From positions 62,001 through 126,000 of the forward strand of contig JACKEI010000006.1 in NCBI GenBank assembly GCA_020633075.1: a stretch of 64,000 bases of DNA. The letters run 5' to 3'. The number at the start of each line of letters is the position of its first letter. Position 1 is the stretch's first letter. Shown one piece after another: positions 1 to 8,160 of the stretch. The translations under genes were made by a program, and so were the position numbers. The stretch is from Sandaracinaceae bacterium. Lineage in GTDB: Bacteria > Myxococcota_A > Polyangia > Polyangiales > Houyiibacteriaceae. Below the pieces are notes generated by a model, which saw only the letters and a list, made by a program, of their open reading frames with translations, made no database searches and was not told where the DNA came from.

Positions 1-117
1 CGCCCACTCGAGGCTGGCGACCAGCTCGAAGAGCGGAGGGGCGAGGAGACCGAGGCCGACGCCTGCGGCGATGGCCAGCGCGACCCACACGGAGAGGTAA
101 CGTTCGAAGAGGCCCAT
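1..117 (-). CDS. ACR3-family arsenite efflux permease, 5' end only
   Basis: Only the first 39 codons lie in the window; the rest runs off the left edge. The N-terminus (MGLFERYLSVWVAL, then a Gly/Ala/Leu-rich helix) matches the start of ACR3 permeases, which expel arsenite across the inner membrane using the proton motive force. An AAGGA ribosome site sits 6 nt before the ATG. It lies 22 nt downstream of arsR on the same strand, so the two probably form one arsenic-inducible operon. The call rests on a short fragment plus the arsR context. Another multi-helix transporter is possible but less likely. Confidence 0.7.
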   Translation of the reverse strand, partial: MGLFERYLSVWVALAIAAGVGLGLLAPPLFELVASLEWA

Positions 118-139
118 GGTGATCCTTCTCGGTGTGCGC

Positions 140-523
140 TCAGAGCGCGGCGACGAGCCCCTTGAGCAGCGCCACGGCGCCCGGCTCGACGCAGTAACAG
201 ATGCGCGGACCGGCGACCTCGCCGCGGATGAGGCCCGCCTCTTTGAGTTGCTTGAGGTGCTGGGAGACGGTGGACTGCGCGAGCGGGAGCGCGTCCCCCA
301 GCTCACCGGCGACGCAGGTGTCGCGCTGCAAGAGCGTGCGCAGGATGCTGACGCGCGCTGGGTGGCCGAGGGCCTTGGCCAGACGGGCGAGCGCGAGGTT
401 TGCGTCCCCCGCGTCCGCAGGCAGCGCTGCCGCTGGGAGCGCCGGCGGGCAGCAAGTGTCGACGGACGCCGAAGCCTCGGCACGCGCGCTCGCGCTGGGG
501 CCGTCATGCTTTGGTCTACGCAT
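140..523 (-). CDS. arsR: ArsR/SmtB-family metalloregulator
   Basis: 127-residue repressor that should release operator DNA on binding arsenite or antimonite. A winged helix-turn-helix spans about residues 45-112. It starts LGHPARVSILRTL, and the recognition helix is STVSQHLKQL near residues 84-93. Candidate metal-binding cysteines are C24-C25 near the N-terminus, C70 (DTC, a common position in the family) and C109/C111 in the wing (RICYC). Which of these coordinate metal cannot be told from sequence. The first 40 residues are low-complexity and longer than usual, so a later start is possible. It precedes the ACR3-like gene, and a 6-1-6 palindrome overlaps its start codon, which suggests tight autoregulation. 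Confidence 0.9.
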   Translation of the reverse strand: MRRPKHDGPSASARAEASASVDTCCPPALPAAALPADAGDANLALARLAKALGHPARVSILRTLLQRDTCVAGELGDALPLAQSTVSQHLKQLKEAGLIRGEVAGPRICYCVEPGAVALLKGLVAAL

Positions 524-534
524 TTCGTCGAAAT
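522..534. promoter_or_regulatory. Candidate ArsR operator
   Basis: Perfect 6-1-6 palindrome, ATTTCG-T-CGAAAT. It overlaps the arsR start codon (complement of 521-523). AT-rich dyads of this size are typical of ArsR operators. The position would let a bound dimer block initiation of the ars operon. The role is inferred. Confidence 0.45.
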
Positions 535-660
535 ACGATACGAGATGGAAATGATCAAGCCCTTTGTGGGCGCTGGGCTGCCGCGCCGGTCGAAGCGCTT
601 ATACGCGCACAATGTAGGCGAGTAGCGCAGACGAGGGCGCGGGGTCACCATAGGCCGGTG

Positions 661-1527
661 ATGTACCCTCTCTCAGAGAAGTCCGCGCGGCGCGGGGTGA
701 GCGGCCTGGCCGGCACCTGCGCCCTGCTCCTCATGTCCGTTGCCCTGCAGGGGTGCCTGTGGACGAAGCGCAGCGAGACGGCCGCCATGCAAGAGCGCCT
801 CGGCTCCATCGAAGAGCGCATGGAGGCGCAAGCGGCCGAGCTCGCGCGCCTGCTGGAGGTCGCCAACGTGGTGCTGTTGCGCAACAGCGCAGACCAGGGG
901 GCGCTCCTTCAGCAGCTGCAGGACCAGCTCGGGCAGCTGGAGGGGCAGATCGCCGAGACGCGCCACCTGGCAGAGACCATGCAGCGTGACGAGATCGACC
1001 AGCGCCGCGAGATCGCAGAGCAACGCGAGCAGATGGACGAGCAGCACCGGCAGATCGAGCGGCGCCTGGACCAGATCGCCCGCGCAGCCGGCATGGACGT
1101 GGTGCTGCAGCCCAGCGAGATCCCACGTGACCGCGCGGCGCACTTCGAGGCCGGCAGCCAGGCGCTGCGAGTGGGCTCGCACTCCTACGCGCGCGCGCTC
1201 TTCCGCGAGTACGTGGTGCGCTACCCCACCGACGACCTGGCCGACGACGCCCAGTACGGCATCGGCTCGAGCTACCTGCAGCAACGGCAGCCGGCCGCAG
1301 CGCTGGGCGAGTTCCGCCGCATCCTGGGGGCGTACCGCGACGGCGACGTCGTGGACAAGACGCTCATGGACATGGCGGAGGCCTTCGTGCAGGTGCGCGC
1401 CTGCGCGGACGCGCGCGCCTCGCTGGAGGCGCTGATTCAGGCCTACCCGAGCTCGCCGCTCATCACGCGGGCCCGCAACCGGCTGCGCGAGGTGACGCGC
1501 CTGCCCGCCCGCTCCTGCCAGGAGTAG
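661..1527 (+). CDS. CpoB/YbgF-like Tol-Pal-associated coiled-coil TPR protein
   Basis: 288 residues if started at the ATG at 661. The N-terminus has a signal peptide ending in a lipobox-like ALQGC (C32), so it may be a lipoprotein, although YbgF is usually soluble and periplasmic. Residues about 42-135 form a long Glu/Gln-rich coiled coil. Residues about 160-285 contain TPR-like repeats such as ARALFREYVVRYPTDDLADDAQY. This is the CpoB/YbgF layout, a protein that links the Tol machine to peptidoglycan synthesis during division. It converges on tolB with only 21 nt between the two stop codons, whereas ybgF normally follows pal on the same strand. The reading frame is open further upstream, but only the 661 start gives a signal peptide. 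Confidence 0.75.
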   Translation: MYPLSEKSARRGVSGLAGTCALLLMSVALQGCLWTKRSETAAMQERLGSIEERMEAQAAELARLLEVANVVLLRNSADQGALLQQLQDQLGQLEGQIAETRHLAETMQRDEIDQRREIAEQREQMDEQHRQIERRLDQIARAAGMDVVLQPSEIPRDRAAHFEAGSQALRVGSHSYARALFREYVVRYPTDDLADDAQYGIGSSYLQQRQPAAALGEFRRILGAYRDGDVVDKTLMDMAEAFVQVRACADARASLEALIQAYPSSPLITRARNRLREVTRLPARSCQE

Positions 1528-1548
1528 CGCGGCTTCCAGTGGCGCGGC

Positions 1549-3060
1549 TCACGGTGCCGAGCGCGCCGGGGCTGTGGCGCTCGGTGCGCCAACGGGCGCG
1601 CTGCCTGCCGGGGCTGTGGTTGTCGGTGCGCCAACGGGCGCGCTGCCTGTCGGAGCCACGCCCGTCGGGACCTCGACGGCCGCGTCTGCTGCGTCGGTGG
1701 GGAGCACGTCCAGCACGGGGTCGCTCACGCTCATGTTCTCGTACGGGCCATCCCACTGGCGCCAGCGCACCGTCTCCGCGTCGCCGCGCGCCACCAGGTT
1801 CTGGTTGAAGCCCAGCGTGCTGGACAGGTAGATGCCGGGCGCGCCGCGACGGTCCGAGGCGAACGCCACCAAGCGACAGTCCGGGGAGAAGGCCGGGTCC
1901 TTGTTGTCCCCCTGCCCTTGCGTGAGGCGCACGTAGTCCTGCGTCTCCGGGTTCACCGTGAAGATGTCGTAGTTGCCGTCGCGGCCCGTGAACGCGATGC
2001 GCGGGCGGCTCGGGTCCTGACACCACACGGGCGTCTGGTTGTGGTTGCCCCGGAAGGTCACGCGACGCACGTCCGAGCCGTCGCGGTTCATGGTGAAGAT
2101 CTGCGGCGTGCGGTGGCGGCTGGAGACGAACGCCAGCTTGTTGTTGGGTCCGCACGCGGGGCTCAGGTCCATGGCTGGGTGGTTCGTCAGGCGCTGCACG
2201 TCGCCCCCATCCAGGTTGGTGCTGTAGATCTCGGAGTTCCCGTCCCGCGAGGACGTGAAGTAGATGCGCCCGTCGCAGATGGTGGGCGCCATGTTGATGC
2301 CGTCACCCTCCACGATGCGCGCGTCATTGGCGCGGCCGTGCGTGATGAACATGCCGCGCGTGGTCATGCGCGTGAAGTAGATGCGGCGGTTGCCGAACGC
2401 CGGCAAGAGCGCGATGCCGTCCCCACGCGACACGCGGTGCTCGCCGTAGCCGTCCATCTGGGCGCGGTAGACGTCCTTGCGGCCCGGCCCGATGCGCCGC
2501 GCGTAGGCGATCTCGGTGCCGAACGAGCCCGGCATGCCCGTGAGGATGCGCAGCACCTCGTTGCCGAAGTCGTGCGCCCAGCTACGAGCGCGAGTGGCGG
2601 GCCCACGGTAGGTGCGCGTGAACATGGGCTCTGCCGCGCGGGCCACACGATAGAAGCGCAGCTCCACCTCGAGGCCGTCGGCGGTGGCACGCACCTCGCC
2701 CTTGATGACCCCTTGTGCCCCCAGGCTGCCCCAGGCGCCGGAGCGAATGGCCAGGCCCTCGGCCACCAGGTCGTGCCGCACGGAGCGCTCGTCGATGACG
2801 CGGTATCCGGGCATGAGCTGGAAGTCGCCGCGCAGGACCTCGCCCATCATGTTCTGCTCACCCAGCAGGTTGGGGATGCCGATGTGGTAGACGTGGTCCT
2901 CGGGCGCGTCGATCTCGATGACGGGGACCGAGGTGGGGAGCGCAGGGCCGTCGCCATCCGTCTGCGAGCGCGACGGCTGGGCCGTCAGCGCGACGGCGAT
3001 GGCCGCCAGCAGGGCGAGGGATGGGAGCCAGGGAGTCGCGCGGGGAGTGTGAGCGGTCAT
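1549..3060 (-). CDS. tolB: Tol-Pal system propeller protein TolB
   Basis: 503-residue periplasmic protein with a signal peptide of about 33 residues. The TolB N-domain follows (YHIGIPNLLG to about residue 150). The beta-propeller runs over about residues 170-430 and carries the classic repeats SSRDGNSEIYSTNLDGGD, SSRHRTPQIFTMNRDGSD and ASDRRGAPGIYLSS. TolB docks on Pal and is released by energised TolA. The last 40 or so residues are an added Pro/Ala/Thr-rich tail built from a 14-residue repeat (APVGAPTTTAPAGS type), which is absent from usual TolB of about 430 residues. It is the last gene of the pal-tolQRA run, 39 nt after tolA. Confidence 0.93.
   Translation of the reverse strand: MTAHTPRATPWLPSLALLAAIAVALTAQPSRSQTDGDGPALPTSVPVIEIDAPEDHVYHIGIPNLLGEQNMMGEVLRGDFQLMPGYRVIDERSVRHDLVAEGLAIRSGAWGSLGAQGVIKGEVRATADGLEVELRFYRVARAAEPMFTRTYRGPATRARSWAHDFGNEVLRILTGMPGSFGTEIAYARRIGPGRKDVYRAQMDGYGEHRVSRGDGIALLPAFGNRRIYFTRMTTRGMFITHGRANDARIVEGDGINMAPTICDGRIYFTSSRDGNSEIYSTNLDGGDVQRLTNHPAMDLSPACGPNNKLAFVSSRHRTPQIFTMNRDGSDVRRVTFRGNHNQTPVWCQDPSRPRIAFTGRDGNYDIFTVNPETQDYVRLTQGQGDNKDPAFSPDCRLVAFASDRRGAPGIYLSSTLGFNQNLVARGDAETVRWRQWDGPYENMSVSDPVLDVLPTDAADAAVEVPTGVAPTGSAPVGAPTTTAPAGSAPVGAPSATAPARSAP
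1565..1648. repeat. Two 42-bp tandem units in the tolB 3' end
   Basis: Two consecutive 42-bp units (1565-1606 and 1607-1648) differ at few positions, and a partial third unit follows. They encode the 14-residue Ala/Pro/Gly repeat of the TolB tail. The unit is a multiple of three, so slippage would change tail length without a frameshift. Confidence 0.8.
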
Positions 3061-3099
3061 GGGGATCTCGTTGCTGCAGCCCGAGCTGGGCTCGGACGC

Positions 3100-3984
3100 T
3101 CAGCGGGGGGGAACGAAGCGGAAGGGGATCGCATGACCCAAGTAGCGCTCGGCTTCGTCAGCGGGTGGGGCCGGCAGCGCTGCGCCGACGGTCTGCGCCA
3201 TGCGCTGACGCACGGAGCTGTCGAACGCTTCGTTGCCGCTCGGGCGCGTGATGCGGTACGCACCTACCCGCCCGTCCGCCGTCACGTCCACGGTCACCGA
3301 GCATGAGAGACCGCGCAGCTCGGAGTCCGGGATGCTCGACGGGACCTGCCAGCCGCGCCGAAAGAAGGTGTACAGGCGACCCGGGTAGATGTCCGCCTGC
3401 CCGCGCGCCTCCGTGCCCTCCGCGATGCCGTCCGGGTCGCCCTCGCGGAAGCGCGGGTTGGCGAGCTGGGCCGTGGCTTCGGCCCGGTCGCCCAGGCGTG
3501 CCAAGAGATCCTGGCGCGCGTCGGTCGCCTGCGCTGACGCCGTGGTGCTGTGCGTCTCCGGACGAGCCCGCGTCCCAGCCGGGTCCGGCGCGAGCGCGTT
3601 CTCCGGTGCGGCCGTGGTGTCCAGCGGGGCCTCGCCCTCGCCAGGTGTCGTAGACGGAATGGGCTGCGGCGCCGTCGAGGCCGTCGGGACGTAGCGGCTG
3701 GGCATGCGCCGTGGCTCGGGCGGTGTCCCCAAGCGCACGAAGCGGGCGACGACCACCTCGAGCGGGGGCACCTCTTCCTCGGGCTCCACCACGACCTCGG
3801 GTTCCGCGCCGAGCGCGGCGCGCGCGACGTCCACCGCCGCCGCCGTCGCCCAGACGGTCAGGGGCAGGGCACCGAGGACGCAGAAGACCGCGATGAGACC
3901 GCCCAGCACCTCGTCGCGGGACTGGCCGCGCGGCTCGAACACCGAGCGCGTGTACCAGTCCTGCTGCGTGGTGTCGGCGCTCAC
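3100..3984 (-). CDS. tolA: TolA/TonB-like energy-transducing protein
   Basis: 294 residues. A short cytoplasmic N-terminus is followed by one membrane helix at about residues 28-50. A Pro/Glu/Thr/Ala-rich periplasmic linker runs to about residue 195. The C-terminal domain resembles TolA/TonB-C (SCSVTVDVTADGRVGAYRIT, then SSVRQRMA). It should carry proton-motive energy from TolQR to TolB/Pal at the outer membrane. The ATG overlaps the tolR stop by 4 nt (ATGA), giving translational coupling. Linker and C-domain are short compared with E. coli TolA. The position between tolR and tolB supports the Tol call over a TonB for iron uptake. Confidence 0.85.
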   Translation of the reverse strand: MSADTTQQDWYTRSVFEPRGQSRDEVLGGLIAVFCVLGALPLTVWATAAAVDVARAALGAEPEVVVEPEEEVPPLEVVVARFVRLGTPPEPRRMPSRYVPTASTAPQPIPSTTPGEGEAPLDTTAAPENALAPDPAGTRARPETHSTTASAQATDARQDLLARLGDRAEATAQLANPRFREGDPDGIAEGTEARGQADIYPGRLYTFFRRGWQVPSSIPDSELRGLSCSVTVDVTADGRVGAYRITRPSGNEAFDSSVRQRMAQTVGAALPAPPADEAERYLGHAIPFRFVPPR

Positions 3985-4406
3985 TCCGCTACGCGCTCCA
4001 AGGGGTCGGTGACGAGGCCCATCTTGGTGATACCCGCCGCACGCACCACGGCCAGCACGCGCACGATGGCGCCGTAGGGCACCTCCTCGTCGCCCTGGAT
4101 GTACACCTCGTCGCGAGCGCGGATGGCCTGGTCGGTGCGCAGGCGCTCGTCCAGCTGTTCGAGGGTGAGCGTGTCCCCCTTGAGCGTGATGGTCCCGTCA
4201 CGCTGCACCGCGATGATGGGCTGCTCCTCGTCGATGTCCATGCTGGGCGCGTCGGCGTTGGGCAGGTCCACCGAGACTCCGGTGGTCATCATGGGGGCGG
4301 CCACCATGAAGATGATGAGCAGGACCAGCATGACGTCCACGAAGGGCGTCACGTTGATCTCACTGAGTGGGCTCCCGCGACCCCCCGGTCCGGTGGAGAA
4401 ACCCAT
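3981..4406 (-). CDS. tolR: Biopolymer transport protein TolR (ExbD family)
   Basis: 141 residues, the usual size. One membrane helix lies at about residues 21-41 and begins INVTPFVDVMLVLLIIFMV. The Asp in FVDVMLVLL is the conserved proton-channel aspartate of TolR/ExbD. The periplasmic domain (IIAVQRDGTITLKGD, then VYIQGDEEVPYGAIVRVL) is typical. It forms the stator/rotor complex with TolQ in the inner membrane. The start lies 3 nt after the tolQ stop and the end overlaps tolA, so expression is coupled. Confidence 0.95.
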   Translation of the reverse strand: MGFSTGPGGRGSPLSEINVTPFVDVMLVLLIIFMVAAPMMTTGVSVDLPNADAPSMDIDEEQPIIAVQRDGTITLKGDTLTLEQLDERLRTDQAIRARDEVYIQGDEEVPYGAIVRVLAVVRAAGITKMGLVTDPLERVAE

Positions 4407-4409
4407 GGC

Positions 4410-5129
4410 CTAGTCCGCCAACAGGTTGCGCCGGATGATGTTGAGGTAGTCGCTCGCGAAGGCGTCGACCTCGCTCTCGACCACCCGAATGCGGCGCACG
4501 AAGTAGTTGTAGGCGAGCACGGCCGGGATGGCGGCCACGAGCCCGATGGCTGTGGCGATGAGCGCCTCCGCGATGCCCGGAGCGACGGCGTCCAGCGTGG
4601 CGCTGCGCTCACCGTGCAGGTGGATGAAGGCGTTCATGATGCCCCACACGGTCCCAAAGAGGCCGATGAAGGGGGCCGTGGAGCCCGTGCTGGCCAAGAC
4701 GGAGAGCTGGTCCTCGAGCCGCGTGATCTCCGCGCTCTGGGTGCGACGCAGCGCACGCTCGAGGTTGTCCACGTCACGGGCGTCCGGGGCGCCAGTGCGC
4801 GCGATGCGCCCCAGCTCCGCGTAGCCCGCGCCGAACACGGCGGCGATGGGCGACCCCGAGCAGGCCGAGGCCTGCACGCTGAGGTCGTTCATGGTCGCGT
4901 CGTCCCAGTGACCCGTCTGCTCCTCGGTCCAGAAGGACTGCAGGAACAGACGGCTCTGGGCGCGCACCTTGCGCAGCCGCACCAGCTTGGCGCCGATGAC
5001 GTACCAGCAGGCGAGGGCCATGAGCACCAGCACCACCAGCACCAGCTTGACCACCGGGGTGGCGTCCAAGATGAGCTGCCATGGGTCGAGCCCAGGGCGC
5101 GGAGTGGCCTGAAGGAGTACTGGGTTCAT
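4410..5129 (-). CDS. tolQ: Tol-Pal proton channel subunit TolQ (MotA/TolQ/ExbB family)
   Basis: 239 residues with three membrane helices: about 29-50, then a pair at about 145-170 and 180-205 after a cytoplasmic loop. Family hallmarks are visible. LASTGSTAPFIGLFGTVWGIMNAF precedes the second helix, and GIAEALIATAIGLVAAIPAV forms the third, with the conserved Thr. It builds the pentameric proton channel that encloses TolR. The gene lies 36 nt downstream of pal and 3 nt upstream of tolR. Confidence 0.95.
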   Translation of the reverse strand: MNPVLLQATPRPGLDPWQLILDATPVVKLVLVVLVLMALACWYVIGAKLVRLRKVRAQSRLFLQSFWTEEQTGHWDDATMNDLSVQASACSGSPIAAVFGAGYAELGRIARTGAPDARDVDNLERALRRTQSAEITRLEDQLSVLASTGSTAPFIGLFGTVWGIMNAFIHLHGERSATLDAVAPGIAEALIATAIGLVAAIPAVLAYNYFVRRIRVVESEVDAFASDYLNIIRRNLLAD

Positions 5130-5165
5130 GCGCGTCGCCTGCCGGTAGACCAGCGAATGAGTGGA

Positions 5166-5669
5166 TTACTCCGCGCTGACGCGGCGGTCGCGGGCCCAGC
5201 TGTCCTCGTCGGACCCCTGCGCCATCTCTTCGCCCACGGAGGTCACCGCGATGCGGCCACCGTCGATGCCGAGCGACACGAGGTACGCGCGGACGGCCTG
5301 CGCACGGCGGTCACCGAGCGCGATGTTGTACTCCTCGGTGCCGCGCGGGTCGGTCGCGCCGGTGAGGTGCAGGCGGGCCGGGAGGCCCTGGGTGCGGAAG
5401 CACTCGACGGCCTGCTGGATGGCCGCGCGCGAGGCGCTGTCGAGCTCGTCGGCGTCGTAGCCGAAGTACACCTGCTGGAGCGAGCAGGTGCCGCTGCCGC
5501 CACCGTTCTCCGGGGTCAGCGTGACGTCGCGGCGCGCGTTGCGATCACCGTCGTTCTCGGAGCCGGAGCTGCTCTCTTCCTCTTCGGGGGTCTGCGAGCG
5601 ACAGGCCGGCAGGCCGACAGCGAGAGTGAGGAGCAGGGCGGCGAAGGATGCGTTGCGGAAACGTGACAT
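5166..5669 (-). CDS. pal: Peptidoglycan-associated lipoprotein Pal
   Basis: 167 residues from the ATG at 5669, which has GGAGG 10 nt upstream. The signal peptide ends in LPAC, giving a lipidated C23. An acidic Ser/Glu linker follows, then an OmpA-like peptidoglycan-binding domain over about residues 60-165. The domain includes VYFGYDADELDSASRAAI and the binding segment GATDPRGTEEYNIALGDRRA. It anchors the outer membrane to the cell wall and binds TolB. Pal is usually last in tol operons but is the first gene here. The frame extends 62 codons further upstream without a signal peptide, so the 5669 start is preferred. Confidence 0.93.
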   Translation of the reverse strand: MSRFRNASFAALLLTLAVGLPACRSQTPEEEESSSGSENDGDRNARRDVTLTPENGGGSGTCSLQQVYFGYDADELDSASRAAIQQAVECFRTQGLPARLHLTGATDPRGTEEYNIALGDRRAQAVRAYLVSLGIDGGRIAVTSVGEEMAQGSDEDSWARDRRVSAE

Positions 5670-5702
5670 GGTGGTGAGTACCTCCGTTGGCGCGCAGATA
5701 TT

Positions 5703-5721
5703 CTTTGCCGTCAGGGCAAAG
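5703..5721. promoter_or_regulatory. Inverted repeat in the pal / propeller-lipoprotein divergent promoter region
   Basis: CTTTGCC-GTCAG-GGCAAAG, a perfect 7-5-7 dyad 34 nt upstream of the pal ATG. It sits in the only AT-rich stretch of the 184-bp divergent intergenic region. It could be an operator for the tol-pal run or a small hairpin in its leader. No regulator can be named. Confidence 0.35.
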
Positions 5722-5853
5722 TCAACGGCCGAAAAAGTGAAATCTGCCGGGGACGGTGAAGCTTGGGTCAGTTGTATACCAGGGGAATACGCTTTAGGGG
5801 GCGCGCCAGCTGATTTCGCAGGCGCTCGCGCGGCCCAGGGCGACACTGAATGC

Positions 5854-8049
5854 ATGTCACACCTAGCCTATTCCCGGTCGCTCGGCGCTTTCCGTCGCAA
5901 GACGCGAGCGTCGCTGCTTTCTGCGCTCTCGGCGCTCGCTCTCTCCGCCTGTGCCTCGGGCACCACGGCCCCGACGGTGGGTCCGGCCGAGTCCGGCCTG
6001 CGGCGGGTCGCCAGCTGCGACGACCTGCTGGACGCCCTGCGCACCGACGCCGAAGCCAAGGTGCGCGCCGAGGCGGAGCGCATGCTCCTGGACTACGCCA
6101 GCTACCGCGACGGCAACTACTACGGCTGGCCCGCCTGGGACGTGGACTTCACGGGAGGGCCCGTGCCCGTGGCGGGAGGGCCGCTCCCCCCCAGCGAGGG
6201 GCCGGAGCACTTCACCGAGACCAACACGCAGGTGGCTGGTGTGGACGAGCCGGACTTCATCAAGACCGACGGCGGCCGCATCTTCCTCATCCACGGCCAG
6301 TCCGTGTTCGCGCTGCGCTCCTGGCCGGCGGACACGACCGCCGAGACCGGGCGCGCGACCGTCGAGGGCTCGCCCCTGTCCATGTTCCTGCGCGACGACA
6401 CCCTGGTGGTGTTCTCGAGCGTGCAGTTCGCGGACCCGGACGGGAGCACCCCACCCATCGCCATCCTGCCCTTCCCGGCGGACGGCTGGGGCGCCTACTA
6501 CCCCTACGCCTACCGCGAATTCACGAAGGTCAGCCTGTTCGACGTGTCGGGTGACGCGCCCGTGCTGAGCGGGGAGCGCTACGTGGAAGGCAGCTTCCGC
6601 GCCGCCCGTCGCCACGACACCGTCGTGCGCCTGGTGATGCGCTCGGACACGTGGCAGCCGCAGTGGGACGGCGAGCGCCCGCAGTACTGGAACGACCGCG
6701 GCGACGTCGTGCCGGAGGCGACCTTCCGGCGCCGCGTGAACGCCTGGCTGGAGTCGCGTCTGTCTGCGATCGGGAACCAGGACCTGGACGGCTGGCTCCC
6801 CGAGGAGTGGGTGCGCGAGGGCGACGAGCTGGTGGCCGTGGCCCCGCGCTGCACCGACTACTATGCCGCGGCGGCCGGGCAGACCGACTACGGCATGACC
6901 CAAGTGCTGGCGCTGACCCTGGACGACGCGGGCGGCGGCGCGGTGGATCTCACGCGCAGCGCCTTCGTGCTGGGCGACAGCGGGACGGTGTACGCCAACC
7001 ACGAGGCCCTGGTGATCGCGCAGCCGGACTGGGCCTGGAACGGCTGGTCCCCCTGGGGCGGCTCGGTCTCGACGCGCCTGCACCGCTTCGACCTCGACGC
7101 CGCCAGCACCACCTACGCCGCGTCGGGACGCGTGGAAGGCCAGCTCAACAACCAGTTCTCCATCGACGAGCAGGCGGGCGTGCTGCGCGTGGCCGTCACC
7201 GAGGACCGCTGGGTCGACGCGCAGGGCAACCCGGTGCAGCCGGACGAGCAGGACCCCTGGTCCAACGGCCTGACCACCCAGCCCACCAGCCGCGTGGTCG
7301 CCCTGGGCGACGTCAACGGCAAGCTGGCCGAGCTGAGCCGCAGCGCCGACCTGGCCCCCGGGGAGCGCATCTTCTCTGCTCGCTTCGTGGGTGACACGGC
7401 CTACGTGGTCACCTTCCGCCAGGTGGACCCGCTCTTCGTGGTGGACCTGAGCGACCCGACGGGCATCGTGGTGCGCGGCGAGGTCGAGATCCCCGGCTTC
7501 AGCACGTACATGCACCCCCTGGACGCGACGCACCTCCTGACCATCGGCCGCAACATCGACCCGCAGACGCAGCAGGACCTGGGCATGCAGCTGCAGATCT
7601 TCGACGTGAGCGCGCCCGACGCGCCCGTGCGCACGCACGCCTACACCGTCATGGGCTACAGCCAAGCGCAGTACGACCACCTGGCCTTCAACTACGACGC
7701 GCGTCTGGGGCTGCTGGCGATCCCCCTCGAGGTGTACGAGGGCACCTTCGACTCCACCCTCGCGCTCTTCCGCGTGTCGCTCACCGACGGCATCACGCCG
7801 GCGGGCTCCATCTCACACGGCGCGCTCTTCGACGGGTGCCTGGACGAGAGCGGTAGCTACTACTGCGGGTACACACCGAGCGTGCGGCGCGGTCTGTTCA
7901 TCGAGGACTTCGTCTACACGGTGAGCTTCGCGGGGGTGACGGTGAACGCGCTCACGGACCTGAGCACCACGCTTGCCACGGTGACGCTGCCGGAGCCCGA
8001 CTGGTACCGCGGCTACTACGGCGAGGTGGGCATCGGCTTCGGCTTCTGA
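5854..8049 (+). CDS. Secreted beta-propeller lipoprotein (PF09826-type)
   Basis: 731 residues from the ATG at 5854. The signal peptide ends in LSAC, giving a lipidated C33. The segment TETNTQVAGVDEPDFIKTDG, followed by RIFLIHGQSVFALRSW, is the hallmark of the Beta_propel family (PF09826): secreted bacterial propellers remotely related to WD40. The rest is rich in propeller-like strands such as VSLFDVSGDAPVLSGERYV and MQLQIFDVSAPDAPVRTHAYT. The molecular role is unknown; binding or scaffolding at the outer membrane is typical of such folds. It diverges from pal. The frame is open further upstream, but the 5854 start alone gives a proper signal peptide. A GC-rich hairpin follows the stop. Confidence 0.85.
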   Translation: MSHLAYSRSLGAFRRKTRASLLSALSALALSACASGTTAPTVGPAESGLRRVASCDDLLDALRTDAEAKVRAEAERMLLDYASYRDGNYYGWPAWDVDFTGGPVPVAGGPLPPSEGPEHFTETNTQVAGVDEPDFIKTDGGRIFLIHGQSVFALRSWPADTTAETGRATVEGSPLSMFLRDDTLVVFSSVQFADPDGSTPPIAILPFPADGWGAYYPYAYREFTKVSLFDVSGDAPVLSGERYVEGSFRAARRHDTVVRLVMRSDTWQPQWDGERPQYWNDRGDVVPEATFRRRVNAWLESRLSAIGNQDLDGWLPEEWVREGDELVAVAPRCTDYYAAAAGQTDYGMTQVLALTLDDAGGGAVDLTRSAFVLGDSGTVYANHEALVIAQPDWAWNGWSPWGGSVSTRLHRFDLDAASTTYAASGRVEGQLNNQFSIDEQAGVLRVAVTEDRWVDAQGNPVQPDEQDPWSNGLTTQPTSRVVALGDVNGKLAELSRSADLAPGERIFSARFVGDTAYVVTFRQVDPLFVVDLSDPTGIVVRGEVEIPGFSTYMHPLDATHLLTIGRNIDPQTQQDLGMQLQIFDVSAPDAPVRTHAYTVMGYSQAQYDHLAFNYDARLGLLAIPLEVYEGTFDSTLALFRVSLTDGITPAGSISHGALFDGCLDESGSYYCGYTPSVRRGLFIEDFVYTVSFAGVTVNALTDLSTTLATVTLPEPDWYRGYYGEVGIGFGF

Positions 8050-8069
8050 GCCGCGGCTCGAGAGGCCAC

Positions 8070-8118
8070 ACACCGAAGGCCCCGTCCCTGGCAACGTCCG
8101 GGGGCGGGGCTTTGGTGT
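8070..8118. terminator. GC-rich hairpin after the propeller gene
   Basis: Arms at 8070-8088 (ACACCGAAGGCCCCGTCCC) and 8100-8118 pair over about 19 positions with a few mismatches or G-U pairs, closing an 11-nt loop. It starts 21 nt after the stop at 8049 and lies before the next start. There is no U tract, so a factor-dependent or non-canonical terminator, or an mRNA stabiliser, is inferred. Confidence 0.5.
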
Positions 8119-8160
8119 AAGTGAGGGGCCGGGCACCGCGTTGGGGAAGCGGAGGTCCCC

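Noticed and set aside
1918..3306. Long plus-strand frame opposite tolB
   Set aside because: Antisense to a clear TolB gene; Arg/Val/His-rich composition with no motif, typical of GC-rich shadow frames.
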